Notes under the pieces: model-generated
What the model saw: the letters and a program-made list of their open reading frames with translations, nothing else
Told to the model about the DNA's origin: nothing
The model's database searches: none
NCBI GenBank assembly: GCA_039822005.1
Contig: JBCBMZ010000002.1
Span: 1-64,000, forward strand
DNA: 64,000 bases
From: JBCBDX01 sp039822005
Lineage (GTDB): Bacteria; Pseudomonadota; Alphaproteobacteria; Rhizobiales; Rhizobiaceae
Reading direction: 5' to 3'
Shown here: positions 1 to 8,080 of the stretch, piece by piece
Layout: each line of letters opens with the position of its first letter
Numbering within the stretch: position 1 is the stretch's first letter
Made by a program: the position numbers and the translations under genes

Positions 1-114
1 AAAGCGATATCGACCACTTGGCAGGATCATTGTGCGACCTGTGGAGCCAATGCGCCTTGGCAAGGCAAGTGGCGTAAAAACATGAAAGTGATCGCATATG
101 TCACGTTTGGTTAG
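1..114 (+). CDS. possible 3' end of an unidentified gene (partial)
   Basis: An open frame enters from the left edge and ends in TAG, giving 37 residues with a CATC pair (Cys-X2-Cys) and three tryptophans. The codons look ordinary for this genome, so it may be the tail of a real gene, perhaps a small metal- or heme-related protein given the CXXC and the pseudoazurin next door, but no family is recognisable from so short a piece. It could also be a chance open frame. Confidence 0.3.
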   Translation, partial: KAISTTWQDHCATCGANAPWQGKWRKNMKVIAYVTFG

Positions 115-183
115 GTTGACGGACACACGCGAGTGTCTAAATACGAGTACAAGCAACTTTTGGATAATGCTGTGAGGAGAACC

Positions 184-669
184 ATGAGCAATATTACCCG
201 CCGTACATTTGTCGTGACTGCCACGGGCGCTGCCGTTGCAGCGACGTCTGGTCTGCCTGCCATTGCAATGGACGCAAAGTCCATCGAAGTGTCTATGCTG
301 AACAAGGCAACTGACAATCCACGTGAGCGCATGGTTTATGAGCCAGCCCTCATCCGCGCCAATCCTGGCGACACCATCAAATTCGTGTCGGTCGACAAGG
401 GCCACAATATGGAATTGATGGAAGGCGGCGTGCCTGATGGTGTTGAGCTGGTTAAATCAAAAGCGTCGCAAGACTTCGAGCTGACAGTCGAGGCCGAAGG
501 GACGTACTTGGTCAAGTGTACACCGCACTATGCCACCGGCATGGTTGCGATCATTGCGGTTGGTGATCACACAATCAATCTCGATGCAGCCAAAGAAGTG
601 CGCCAGCGCGGCAAGGCAAAAGGTCGTTTTGAAGACCTGTTCGCTGAACTGGAAGGCGGCGAAGCCTAA
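184..669 (+). CDS. pseudoazurin (type 1 blue copper protein)
   Basis: Periplasmic cupredoxin of 161 residues that shuttles single electrons, in this family typically to denitrification enzymes or other periplasmic oxidoreductases. The four expected type 1 copper ligands are visible: His74 (GHNMEL) and the Cys112-X2-His115-X4-Met120 loop. The N-terminus carries a twin-arginine-like stretch (TRRTF) and a hydrophobic segment ending near PAIA, so it is exported, possibly through Tat. The ATG at 184 is preferred over the upstream in-frame codon at 133 because AGGAG lies about 6 nt before it and because the extra residues would precede the signal peptide. A strong terminator follows, so it is probably transcribed alone. 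No nitrite or nitrous oxide reductase gene lies in the window, so the redox partner is unknown. Family call is sure; physiological role is inferred. Confidence 0.93.
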   Translation: MSNITRRTFVVTATGAAVAATSGLPAIAMDAKSIEVSMLNKATDNPRERMVYEPALIRANPGDTIKFVSVDKGHNMELMEGGVPDGVELVKSKASQDFELTVEAEGTYLVKCTPHYATGMVAIIAVGDHTINLDAAKEVRQRGKAKGRFEDLFAELEGGEA

Positions 670-692
670 TCAACGCCCGAATTTGCAAGTTC

Positions 693-720
693 AACCCGTC
701 GGCTTGCCGGCGGGTTTTTT
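693..720 (+). terminator. Rho-independent terminator after pseudoazurin
   Basis: An inverted repeat (AACCCGtCGGC / GCCGgCGGGTT) with a TT loop is followed by a run of six T. It lies directly after the pseudoazurin stop and overlaps the end of the convergent CaiB-family gene. Confidence 0.85.
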
Positions 721-1888
721 ATTGGGTCGGCCAGTCTTTGAGCGCTTGCTTCCTAATGTTTTGCGTGTGCTGACCAAGTGATGGCGATGAACGCAAATCC
801 GCAGCTGGCGCGCCATCGACAAGAAGCGGCGACCGAACACCCGTCACCCCATTTTCGGTCATGACCTGCAACTGACGGGAAACGATCTGCGGATCATCGA
901 ACATGTCGGCAATCGTGTTGATGGGACCGGCAGGCACGCCACGTTCCGCACAAGCGTTGACTAGCGCATCTCGCGTCCAGCGGGACGTGACCGGTTCAAG
1001 CGCGTCGGTAAGCGCCCTTCGGTTTTCCACCCTCGCGCCATTGGTTGCAAAACGTGGATCGTTGGCCAGCCCCTCGAGGCCCAGCATGGCGCACAGACGC
1101 TCAAACTGCTTGTCATTGCCGGCAGCGATGATGAGATGCCCGTCCGATGATGGGACCACCTGATAGGGCGCGATATTGGGGTGCGCGTTGCCAAGGCGTG
1201 TGGGCGCATTTCCGGTCACCAAAAAATTCATGTTCTGATTGGCAAGTGCGGCGGCCATAACCTCCATGAGGGCAATATCGATATGCGTGCCTGCTCCTGA
1301 TTTGAGCGCCTTGACCAGCGCGGCGTTGATGGCTGCAACAGCGTAGAGGCCCGTAAGAATGTCGGTAATGGCAACGCCTGCCTTCATCGGTTGACCGTCG
1401 GCCTCGCCGGTAATCGACATGAAACCGCTCATGCCCTGAATGATGAAATCATAGCCTGCGCGGTCCTTGTAAGGCCCCGTTTGACCGAAACCGGTAATCG
1501 AGCAATAGACAATGTCCGGATTGGATTGGCGCAATGTCTCAAAACCAAGACCGAGCCGATCCATAGTGCCGACTTTGAAGTTCTCGATAACAACGTCTGC
1601 CTGAACGCTCAGAGCCTTGGCAATTTCTAGGTCGGTGGCGTCTTTCAAGTCCAAGGCGACAGAACGCTTGCCACGGTTGCAGGCGTGGAAATAGGCCGCG
1701 GATCGATCAGATCTGTCCGGCTTTTCGATGAAAGGCGGACCCCAATGGCGGGTTTCGTCACCGCCATCCGGGTTCTCGATTTTAATGACGTCCGCACCCA
1801 GATCGGCAAGCAGTTGACCGGCCCAGGGGCCGGCCAAGACACGGGCGAATTCTAGCACGCGCACGCCCGCAAGGGGCTTGTCGCCCAT
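719..1888 (-). CDS. CaiB/BaiF family (class III) CoA-transferase
   Basis: A 389-residue protein of the class III CoA-transferase family, which moves CoA between carboxylic acids through an enzyme-bound aspartyl thioester. The N-terminal signature (LAGVRVLEFARVLAGPWAG), the GADVIKIE segment and the candidate catalytic Asp147 in GYDFIIQG are all in place, and the length is normal for the family. The substrate cannot be told from sequence; formyl-, succinyl- and carnitine-type transferases share these motifs. It starts 3 nt after the stop of the TerC gene on the same strand, so the two are probably cotranscribed, though no functional link is obvious. Confidence 0.9.
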   Translation of the reverse strand: MGDKPLAGVRVLEFARVLAGPWAGQLLADLGADVIKIENPDGGDETRHWGPPFIEKPDRSDRSAAYFHACNRGKRSVALDLKDATDLEIAKALSVQADVVIENFKVGTMDRLGLGFETLRQSNPDIVYCSITGFGQTGPYKDRAGYDFIIQGMSGFMSITGEADGQPMKAGVAITDILTGLYAVAAINAALVKALKSGAGTHIDIALMEVMAAALANQNMNFLVTGNAPTRLGNAHPNIAPYQVVPSSDGHLIIAAGNDKQFERLCAMLGLEGLANDPRFATNGARVENRRALTDALEPVTSRWTRDALVNACAERGVPAGPINTIADMFDDPQIVSRQLQVMTENGVTGVRSPLLVDGAPAADLRSSPSLGQHTQNIRKQALKDWPTQ

Positions 1889-1891
1889 GGA

Positions 1892-2707
1892 CTAGACCAC
1901 TTTCCCTGTCTTGCGGCTGACACCGGACTTCTCCGCCAGCAGCTTGCGTTGGTAGCGACCTTGCACGATTTCCACCAGCACCATGGTGACCAGTACGAAG
2001 TAAAAGGTCGTCTTGCTCATCGCTTCGACTTCAAAGCCGAAGAATGTCAGATGCGCCAAATGGCCGCCCTCACTCGTCAACAGGATGCCGACCAGAAGCA
2101 GAACAAAGAGCCCTACCACCTCGTACATACGGTTACGGTTAAGGAAGTTGGCAACGCTCTCGGCCATCAGCACCATCAGCGCGCCTGAGATGATAATGGC
2201 TGCTGCCATGATGATGAAGTTGTCGGTGAGTGCTACCGCTGAGAGTACGGTATCGAAAGAGAATACCATGTTCATGGCCATGATCCAGAACAGCGCCATG
2301 TGAGGCCCGCGCATCCGGCGGTCGCCCGGATCGTGATGCATGTCATCAAGGGCCAGCATGTGGGTGATTTCTTTGATGGCTGTATACATGAGGAACACAC
2401 CACCCGCCAAAACGATCAGGGCGTGCCCGCTGACTTCACCCTCAACAAACGGTGGCAAGTTGATGGTGTAAAAGGGTTCGCCGAAAGCACTGATCAGTTG
2501 CAGCACCACAAAGAGCAATATGATCCGCAGTACGATCGCGGATATGATGCCGAAGCGCCGGATGCGCGCTTCATATTGGGCGCCGGTCTTCTTGGCCTCC
2601 AGTGAGATATAGAGCAGATTGTCAAACCCGAGCACAGTCTCCAGCGCTGTGAGGATTAAAAAGGTGATCAGGTTTTCAATGGTAAAGAGTTGGGTGAGCA
2701 TTTCCAT
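1892..2707 (-). CDS. TerC family integral membrane protein
   Basis: A 271-residue inner-membrane protein with about seven hydrophobic segments. The motif ETVLGFDNLLYIS near the N-terminus and the internal counterpart NMVFSFDTVLSAVAL carry the paired acidic/Asn signatures typical of TerC/YoaE-type proteins. Members are linked to tellurite resistance and metal (especially Mn2+) efflux or metalation of exported proteins; which applies here is unknown. An upstream in-frame extension to 2776 would add 23 polar residues; the ATG at 2707 is preferred because the protein then begins MEMLTQLFTIE, as in relatives. No yybP-ykoY-like leader was recognised upstream. It precedes the CoA-transferase gene by 3 nt. 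Confidence 0.9.
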   Translation of the reverse strand: MEMLTQLFTIENLITFLILTALETVLGFDNLLYISLEAKKTGAQYEARIRRFGIISAIVLRIILLFVVLQLISAFGEPFYTINLPPFVEGEVSGHALIVLAGGVFLMYTAIKEITHMLALDDMHHDPGDRRMRGPHMALFWIMAMNMVFSFDTVLSAVALTDNFIIMAAAIIISGALMVLMAESVANFLNRNRMYEVVGLFVLLLVGILLTSEGGHLAHLTFFGFEVEAMSKTTFYFVLVTMVLVEIVQGRYQRKLLAEKSGVSRKTGKVV

Positions 2708-2823
2708 GGTTTTTCCCGGGCGCTCCAATGGCGTTAAATTTCCGGGTAATTTGACGCACGCTTTATGGTGGCGCAAGGACGCTTTCCAACCAAAAGACGC
2801 TTTCTAACCAAAAGTGGTTATTC

Positions 2824-3753
2824 CTACAGGTGCGCTGCAACCCATTGTTCAAAGAGGCTGACCGCTTGCTCGGCATCCAGATCGTTCAGTGTTTCATGGC
2901 GCGCATTCTCGAAATGTTGGTGCGTGACCGATTGAACGCCGGCTTTGCGCAGCAATCCGGCTTGTTGTTTGACCGCCTTGCCGTTGAAAGTTGCCGGATC
3001 CTGCCCGCCACCCACCAGCATGAACGGTAGTTTGCAGACGCTCGGCGACAAATTGCTGAGAGTGCCCCCGGCAAAGATCATCTTGAACACATCCTGCCAC
3101 ATGGAGACGCTGGCGTCCCAACCGCATTCAGGATCGGCGATATAGGCGTCTACTTCATCTCTGATATGGCTTAGCCAATCAAAGTCTGTACGGCGGTCGG
3201 GAACTTTTTTGGCCCAGTCCGCGAAGGTTAGTTTAGGCATGATGCGTGATGGCACGTCGGAACCGAGCCGAAATCGCTCGACGGCCAAGAGCCCTTGACC
3301 AAGCCGTCCGAGTACGCCGCCCGAGAAATTCGCATTCCAAACCGCCGCACCGGCAAGCCGGTCTGAATGCCTAAGTGCAAAACTCATGGTGATCAGACCG
3401 CCCATGGAATGGCCGAACATGAAGACCGGAAGTTCGCCGATTTTTTCCAGCGCATGTGCCTGTACCGCCAGGCAGTCTTGCATCACAAGGTCGACCCCAT
3501 TGCCATCAAGGCTGAAAACGCCATGAGGCGCATCGGGCGCTGTGGTTGCGCCATGACCGCGATGGTCTTGGGCAATAACGGTATAGCCATCGGCTATCAG
3601 GCGGTCAGCAAAACGCTGATAGCGCAGACCGTGCTCGGCAAGTCCGTGATTGATATGAATAATGGCGCGCGGAACGGCTTTGGGCGCAACCATGCGCACA
3701 ATCAATGAAGCGCCACTAGGCGAAGTCACGATACTTGAATTGGCAAACGACAA
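2824..3753 (-). CDS. alpha/beta hydrolase, lysophospholipase/monoacylglycerol lipase type (serine aminopeptidase S33 fold)
   Basis: Predicted soluble hydrolase with the oxyanion region INHGLAEHG, DHRGHG and the nucleophile elbow GHSMGG (Ser116 from the start used here); a late Asp and His (ENARHE) could complete the triad. This arrangement matches monoacylglycerol lipase and PldB-like lysophospholipases. The start is uncertain. An in-frame ATG at 3786 would give 320 residues, but it has no Shine-Dalgarno sequence and its first 11 codons are exactly the terminator hairpin of the upstream TPR gene. The TTG at 3753 follows AGGGGAGG by 5 nt and gives 309 residues, so I chose it. Substrate is not determinable. 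Confidence 0.87.
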   Translation of the reverse strand: MSFANSSIVTSPSGASLIVRMVAPKAVPRAIIHINHGLAEHGLRYQRFADRLIADGYTVIAQDHRGHGATTAPDAPHGVFSLDGNGVDLVMQDCLAVQAHALEKIGELPVFMFGHSMGGLITMSFALRHSDRLAGAAVWNANFSGGVLGRLGQGLLAVERFRLGSDVPSRIMPKLTFADWAKKVPDRRTDFDWLSHIRDEVDAYIADPECGWDASVSMWQDVFKMIFAGGTLSNLSPSVCKLPFMLVGGGQDPATFNGKAVKQQAGLLRKAGVQSVTHQHFENARHETLNDLDAEQAVSLFEQWVAAHL

Positions 3754-3784
3754 AAAAGCCTCCCCTGATGGTTCAGGGAAGGCC
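3752..3784 (-). terminator. Rho-independent terminator of the TPR gene, overlapping the hydrolase ribosome-binding site
   Basis: On the minus strand an 11-position stem with one mismatch and a 4-nt loop (ACCA) is followed by six T. It lies 29 nt past the stop of the TPR-protein gene. The 3' arm of the stem is the AGGGGAGG that would serve as Shine-Dalgarno for the TTG start of the hydrolase. Confidence 0.8.
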
Positions 3785-3812
3785 ATGGAAAATCATAGGC
3801 GTCAAGCGGCAA

Positions 3813-4355
3813 TTAATAGTCGATTTGTTTGCCTTCAGTGGCTTGAGCAACAGCATCAAAGAGCAGCGCATATTCGCGGGCATCAGTGCCAACGCGTTTT
3901 TCGATCTCAACCATTTGCTCAAGAGCGCCGCGATTGTCACCCTTTTGCAGCAGTGCGATCCCCATGTAGGAGCGCGCGAGCGTGTAGTCGGGGTCCAATT
4001 GGAGGGCGACGCGGTAGTGTGCCAAGCCTTTTTCTAGGTCACCGGCGTTTCGGGTAGTGTACCCGAGATAGTTTTGCACTTCAGGCGTGTTCTGGTCGTC
4101 AATTATCGCCAAAAGGCCAAGCGCTTCGTTAAAACGCTCCGCATAAGCCAGTGCTTTGGCGTTGTCCAAGAGCTGGTCATCGTTGAGTGACTGTTCGTTC
4201 GACGGCACACATTTTGACTGGTTGTCATCATAGACTTGGCCCGCTTCGCAGGTCGGCGTGTCGGAAGCATCGTCCGACTCTGCGGCCAATGACGGACCAT
4301 GGATGGCAGCGGCACCGAGAAGGAAAGTTGTTGTGGCAATAATAGAAGGGCGCAT
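3813..4355 (-). CDS. exported tetratricopeptide repeat protein
   Basis: A 180-residue protein with an N-terminal signal peptide (hydrophobic residues 5-20, likely cleavage after SLAA) and two to three TPR-like helical pairs between about residues 65 and 155 (for example VQNYLGYTTRNAGDLEKGLAHYRVAL shortened here to positions 94-118). Two cysteines at 36 and 49 could form a disulfide in the periplasm. TPR domains act in protein binding; no partner is evident. The ATG at 4355 has GGAG 6 nt upstream and gives a clean signal peptide, so a longer frame to 4397 was rejected. It is followed by a strong terminator. Confidence 0.85.
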   Translation of the reverse strand: MRPSIIATTTFLLGAAAIHGPSLAAESDDASDTPTCEAGQVYDDNQSKCVPSNEQSLNDDQLLDNAKALAYAERFNEALGLLAIIDDQNTPEVQNYLGYTTRNAGDLEKGLAHYRVALQLDPDYTLARSYMGIALLQKGDNRGALEQMVEIEKRVGTDAREYALLFDAVAQATEGKQIDY

Positions 4356-4522
4356 GGGAAACTCCAATGTTGTGATGATTGGCTTACGCACAGACATAGC
4401 GCTTTATTCTGAACTGCCAGAAAAAATTGGATCATCTTTTTTTGCCTATCTCGACGGGGAGCGCGCACGCATGTGTTGACCTGACCCCCACGTTATTTGC
4501 ATGTAGCGCCAAAGGCGCTGGT

Positions 4523-6307
4523 ATGGCTGACAAAGACAAAAAAGTCCCGGGTACAAACCCCAACGAGAGTGTGCCGGACGATGCGGAAGGCATCGGGTTG
4601 GATGATGTTTTGCGCACCGCCGCCCAGGCTACCGGGGCTGCAAGTGTTGCGAGCGAGTTTCGCGAGGAGCTAAGGGAGGGCGGCTCGACCGGTTTTGGTA
4701 TCGCGTTAGGTTTCGTCACTTTCATGCTTGGCATCGCGCTCGGCATACCGTTGGCCTTTCTCGCGCCGAGTTTGGTGACGGAGTATGGGCGCTTCGCGCT
4801 CGCGGTCATCATCACCGTCATGTTCACGATGCTGTTGATCCTGTCCGTCCTCTTCCTGTTGCGGGAGCGGTTGTGGCGAACGGTCTTCCGGCGCGGGGAA
4901 GTGGAACTCAAACGCTTTGCTGAGCCTTTGAGCGAAGTGGCCGTGGGTGCGGCCGATCGGCAGCCGGAGCGGGCCACCAAGGCCGCGCGAACATTCGTGG
5001 AAATGGCATTGGCGCGCTATGCTTGGGTGTCGACACGCCGATGGCTGGTGGCTTCCATTACGGGATTGGTTGCCGCCATCGCCGCACTGTCCGGTTCGGC
5101 GTTGCTCTTTGAACAAAACCGTTTGCTTCGGGCACAATCGGGTCTGCTTGAAATCCAGAACGAGCGCATCTTGGAGCAAAATACACTTCTGACAACACAA
5201 ACATCGCTGCTTGATACGCAAACGCAGTTGGCAGAAGCGGATCGAAGTGCGCAAATCGGGCCGCAAATTGTCCAGCTGGGCGCCGCGCTCGCCGCCGAGC
5301 GTCAGGCGTTTCTCGATGCCGATGGCGACCCCGACTTGTTCAACTTGACCAATATCACAGCGGCCACGCGCAGCCGGATTGCGGCGGCTACCTTGATTGC
5401 CAGGCCCTATCGTTATTTGGCGCCCCGCAATGCCAATCCGCTAGATGACAATAGCTTGATCGCCACGGCCCTTAAAGGGCGTGAAGAGGCGGTCCTTGAT
5501 CCGTCAAGAGTAGCACAAGTTGATGAATTTGATCGCACGGAGTTGATTGAGAGGCCGGTTAGCCCGGAACGTGGAGACTTGATCGCTCTTTTGGTGGGCA
5601 ATGGACTAAACGACACGGAACTCCTCACCATCGTTGGTGCCGACTTCTCGTTTGCCGAACTGCGCCTGGAAGTCTTAACGGGAATGTCTCTGCGGCACGC
5701 GCGTCTGTCATTTGCCGATTTGTCTTGGATGCGGATCGTATCTTCGCGGTTTGGTGGCGCAAAACTGGAACATGCCACCATCGAAAACGCCGTCGTGCGC
5801 CAATCCGATTTTTCTGCGCTGACCACCGACACCCGTTCCCCTTTGTTCAGCATGGACGGTGTCGATACGCTTCCGGCAATCATGACGGGCGCGAGCTTTG
5901 ATCGTTCCGTGATCGTTCAATCCGATTTTGGTGGATCAGTTGGGATTGGCATGTCTTTCGTGGATGCCGCGCTAGCCAATGCCAGCTTTAACGCATCCTC
6001 GATCCCTGTCGCTGATTTTTCAAACGCGATGATCTTGGCGACCAGCTTTGAAGGTGCGCTTCTTCAGTCTGTGAGGCTGGACAATGCTATCGTATTTGAC
6101 GCGACCTTTTTGGATAAGCTGGACGATGAAGCAGCATCCGGCACCTTTGTCAGAGAGCGATGGAAGCTCGAGCCGATCCCGGCTGGAACCGTCGCTGAAC
6201 ATCCCCGATATGCTGAACTCACGAACCATGTGGATGTTGCCGCATTGATCGAACAGCAGGCGTTTCGGATTCTGCGCGTCCAGGATGATGAAAGCAAACA
6301 ACCATAG
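4523..6307 (+). CDS. membrane-anchored coiled-coil protein with C-terminal pentapeptide-like repeats
   Basis: A 594-residue protein with an unusual layout. A charged N-terminus is followed by hydrophobic segments at about 58-83, 90-113 and 173-195, a long heptad-rich helix at about 197-262 (many Leu, Gln and Glu), and a region from about 371 to 530 with A(D/N)-L/F-type pentapeptide repeats (GADFSFAEL, RHARLSFADL, NASFNASSIPVADF). Pentapeptide stretches fold as a right-handed quadrilateral beta-helix and usually serve as binding surfaces. I do not recognise a characterised homologue. The ATG at 4523 is chosen because upstream codons of the same frame give no sensible protein, but its ribosome-binding site is weak. 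The gene stands alone between a divergent TPR gene and ettA. Function unknown. Confidence 0.75.
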   Translation: MADKDKKVPGTNPNESVPDDAEGIGLDDVLRTAAQATGAASVASEFREELREGGSTGFGIALGFVTFMLGIALGIPLAFLAPSLVTEYGRFALAVIITVMFTMLLILSVLFLLRERLWRTVFRRGEVELKRFAEPLSEVAVGAADRQPERATKAARTFVEMALARYAWVSTRRWLVASITGLVAAIAALSGSALLFEQNRLLRAQSGLLEIQNERILEQNTLLTTQTSLLDTQTQLAEADRSAQIGPQIVQLGAALAAERQAFLDADGDPDLFNLTNITAATRSRIAAATLIARPYRYLAPRNANPLDDNSLIATALKGREEAVLDPSRVAQVDEFDRTELIERPVSPERGDLIALLVGNGLNDTELLTIVGADFSFAELRLEVLTGMSLRHARLSFADLSWMRIVSSRFGGAKLEHATIENAVVRQSDFSALTTDTRSPLFSMDGVDTLPAIMTGASFDRSVIVQSDFGGSVGIGMSFVDAALANASFNASSIPVADFSNAMILATSFEGALLQSVRLDNAIVFDATFLDKLDDEAASGTFVRERWKLEPIPAGTVAEHPRYAELTNHVDVAALIEQQAFRILRVQDDESKQP

Positions 6308-6400
6308 CTATTTTGGTGGGTGTGCATTGCTTGCGGTTCGGTTCTTGCGTAACACGCCGCAAAATCATTCAAGCGTGAACTCTACGGGTGTGAAGACCGC

Positions 6401-8050
6401 ATGGCTAAGCAATTCATCTACCACATGTCCGGCCTGAATAAGGCCTATGGGTCCAAGAAGGTTCTGGAAGATATCCACCTGTCTTTTTATCCGGACGCAA
6501 AGATCGGGATATTGGGACCTAATGGCGCTGGTAAATCCACCGTATTGCGCATCATGGCGGGACTGGACACCGAGTTTACCGGTGAAGCATGGCTCGCCGA
6601 AGGGTTTACGCGCGGCTACCTCCCGCAAGAGCCGCAGCTGGATGAAACCAAGACCGTCGCCGAGAATGTCATGGAAGGCGTCTCCGAAAAGAAAGCAATT
6701 TTGGATCGCTACAACGAATTGATGATGAACTATTCCGACGAAACAGCGGAAGAGGGCGCAAAGCTGCAGGACATCATTGATGCCCAAAATCTTTGGGATC
6801 TTGACAGCCAGGTTGAGCAGGCAATGGATGCGCTGCGCTGCCCTCCTGGAGAGGCATCGGTGACCAATCTGTCAGGTGGTGAAAAGCGCCGCGTCGCGCT
6901 GTGTCAGCTTTTGCTTCGTCAACCCGATTTACTGCTTCTCGATGAGCCAACTAACCATTTGGACGCTGAAACGATCGCGTGGCTGGAAAAACACTTGCGT
7001 GAGTATCCTGGTTCCGTGCTGATGATTACCCACGATCGATACTTTCTCGACAATGTGACGGGTTGGATATTGGAGCTCGATCGCGGTCGTGGCATCCCTT
7101 ATGAGGGCAATTACACAGCCTATCTGGAAGCCAAAGCCAAGCGTATGGCGCAAGAGGGCCGCGAAGAAGCCGCCCGCCAAAAGTCACTGGCCCGCGAAAG
7201 CGAGTGGATCAATGCATCGCCGAAAGCACGGCAGGCGAAGTCCAAGGCGCGTGTCAAGGCTTATGATGAGTTGATCAAAAACGCCAATGATCGCCGTCCG
7301 GGCGATGCCCAAATCATTATCCCGGCGGGCGAGCGCCTCGGCAATGTTGTCATCGAAGCCGAAAACCTGCGCAAGGGCTACGGCAATCATCTCTTGATTG
7401 ACGATCTGTCCTTCAAGCTTCCTCCAGGCGGTATTGTTGGTGTGATCGGCCCCAACGGTGCGGGTAAATCGACGTTGTTCAAGATGATCACCAAAGCGGA
7501 ACAGCCTGATGGCGGTGAAATCATCGTTGGTGAAACAGTGAACCTGTCCTTCGTCGATCAGTCGCGCGATGCTTTGGCTCCAGACAAGACTGTCTGGGAA
7601 GAAATCTCCGGTGGCAATGACATCATCAAGCTTGGTCCACACGAGGTCAACTCACGCGCTTACTGCTCCTCTTTTAACTTCAAAGGTGGTGATCAGCAGC
7701 AAACCGTGGGCACACTTTCCGGCGGCCAGCGAAACCGCGTTCACTTGGCAAAAATGCTCAAAGAAGGTGGCAATGTCATCCTCCTCGATGAGCCGACCAA
7801 CGATCTGGACACAGAAACACTGGCCGCGCTTGAAGAAGCGCTGGAGAATTTCGCCGGTTGCGCTGTTGTGATTTCGCACGACCGGATGTTCCTTGATCGC
7901 CTGGCGACGCACATTCTCGCTTTTGAAGGGGATAGCCATGTGGAATGGTTCGAAGGTAACTTTGAGGATTACGAGCAAGACAAGATCAGACGCCTTGGTC
8001 CTGAAGCAGTAAACCCCAAGCGGGTAACCTACAAACGCCTGACCCGATGA
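6401..8050 (+). CDS. ettA: energy-dependent translational throttle protein EttA (ABC-F ATPase)
   Basis: A 549-residue cytoplasmic ABC-F protein with two ATP-binding cassettes and no membrane segments. Cassette 1 has Walker A GPNGAGKST (39-47), signature LSGGEKRR (157-164) and Walker B LLLLDEPTNHLD (to 188); cassette 2 has Walker A at 350-358 and its own LSGGQRNR and LLDEPTNDLD. The inter-cassette linker (about 230-300) is rich in Lys, Arg and Glu as in the P-site tRNA interaction motif. EttA binds the ribosomal E site and gates the first elongation step according to ATP/ADP. Length and motif order match the EttA subgroup rather than Uup or antibiotic-resistance ABC-F. Start supported by GAAG upstream. 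Confidence 0.95.
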   Translation: MAKQFIYHMSGLNKAYGSKKVLEDIHLSFYPDAKIGILGPNGAGKSTVLRIMAGLDTEFTGEAWLAEGFTRGYLPQEPQLDETKTVAENVMEGVSEKKAILDRYNELMMNYSDETAEEGAKLQDIIDAQNLWDLDSQVEQAMDALRCPPGEASVTNLSGGEKRRVALCQLLLRQPDLLLLDEPTNHLDAETIAWLEKHLREYPGSVLMITHDRYFLDNVTGWILELDRGRGIPYEGNYTAYLEAKAKRMAQEGREEAARQKSLARESEWINASPKARQAKSKARVKAYDELIKNANDRRPGDAQIIIPAGERLGNVVIEAENLRKGYGNHLLIDDLSFKLPPGGIVGVIGPNGAGKSTLFKMITKAEQPDGGEIIVGETVNLSFVDQSRDALAPDKTVWEEISGGNDIIKLGPHEVNSRAYCSSFNFKGGDQQQTVGTLSGGQRNRVHLAKMLKEGGNVILLDEPTNDLDTETLAALEEALENFAGCAVVISHDRMFLDRLATHILAFEGDSHVEWFEGNFEDYEQDKIRRLGPEAVNPKRVTYKRLTR

Positions 8051-8080
8051 TGAGGGCGGGGCTCGCCCGCGTGGGTAAAA

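Noticed and set aside
8056..8072. GC-rich hairpin after ettA
   Set aside because: Only a 5-bp stem with no T-tract, so too weak to call a terminator.
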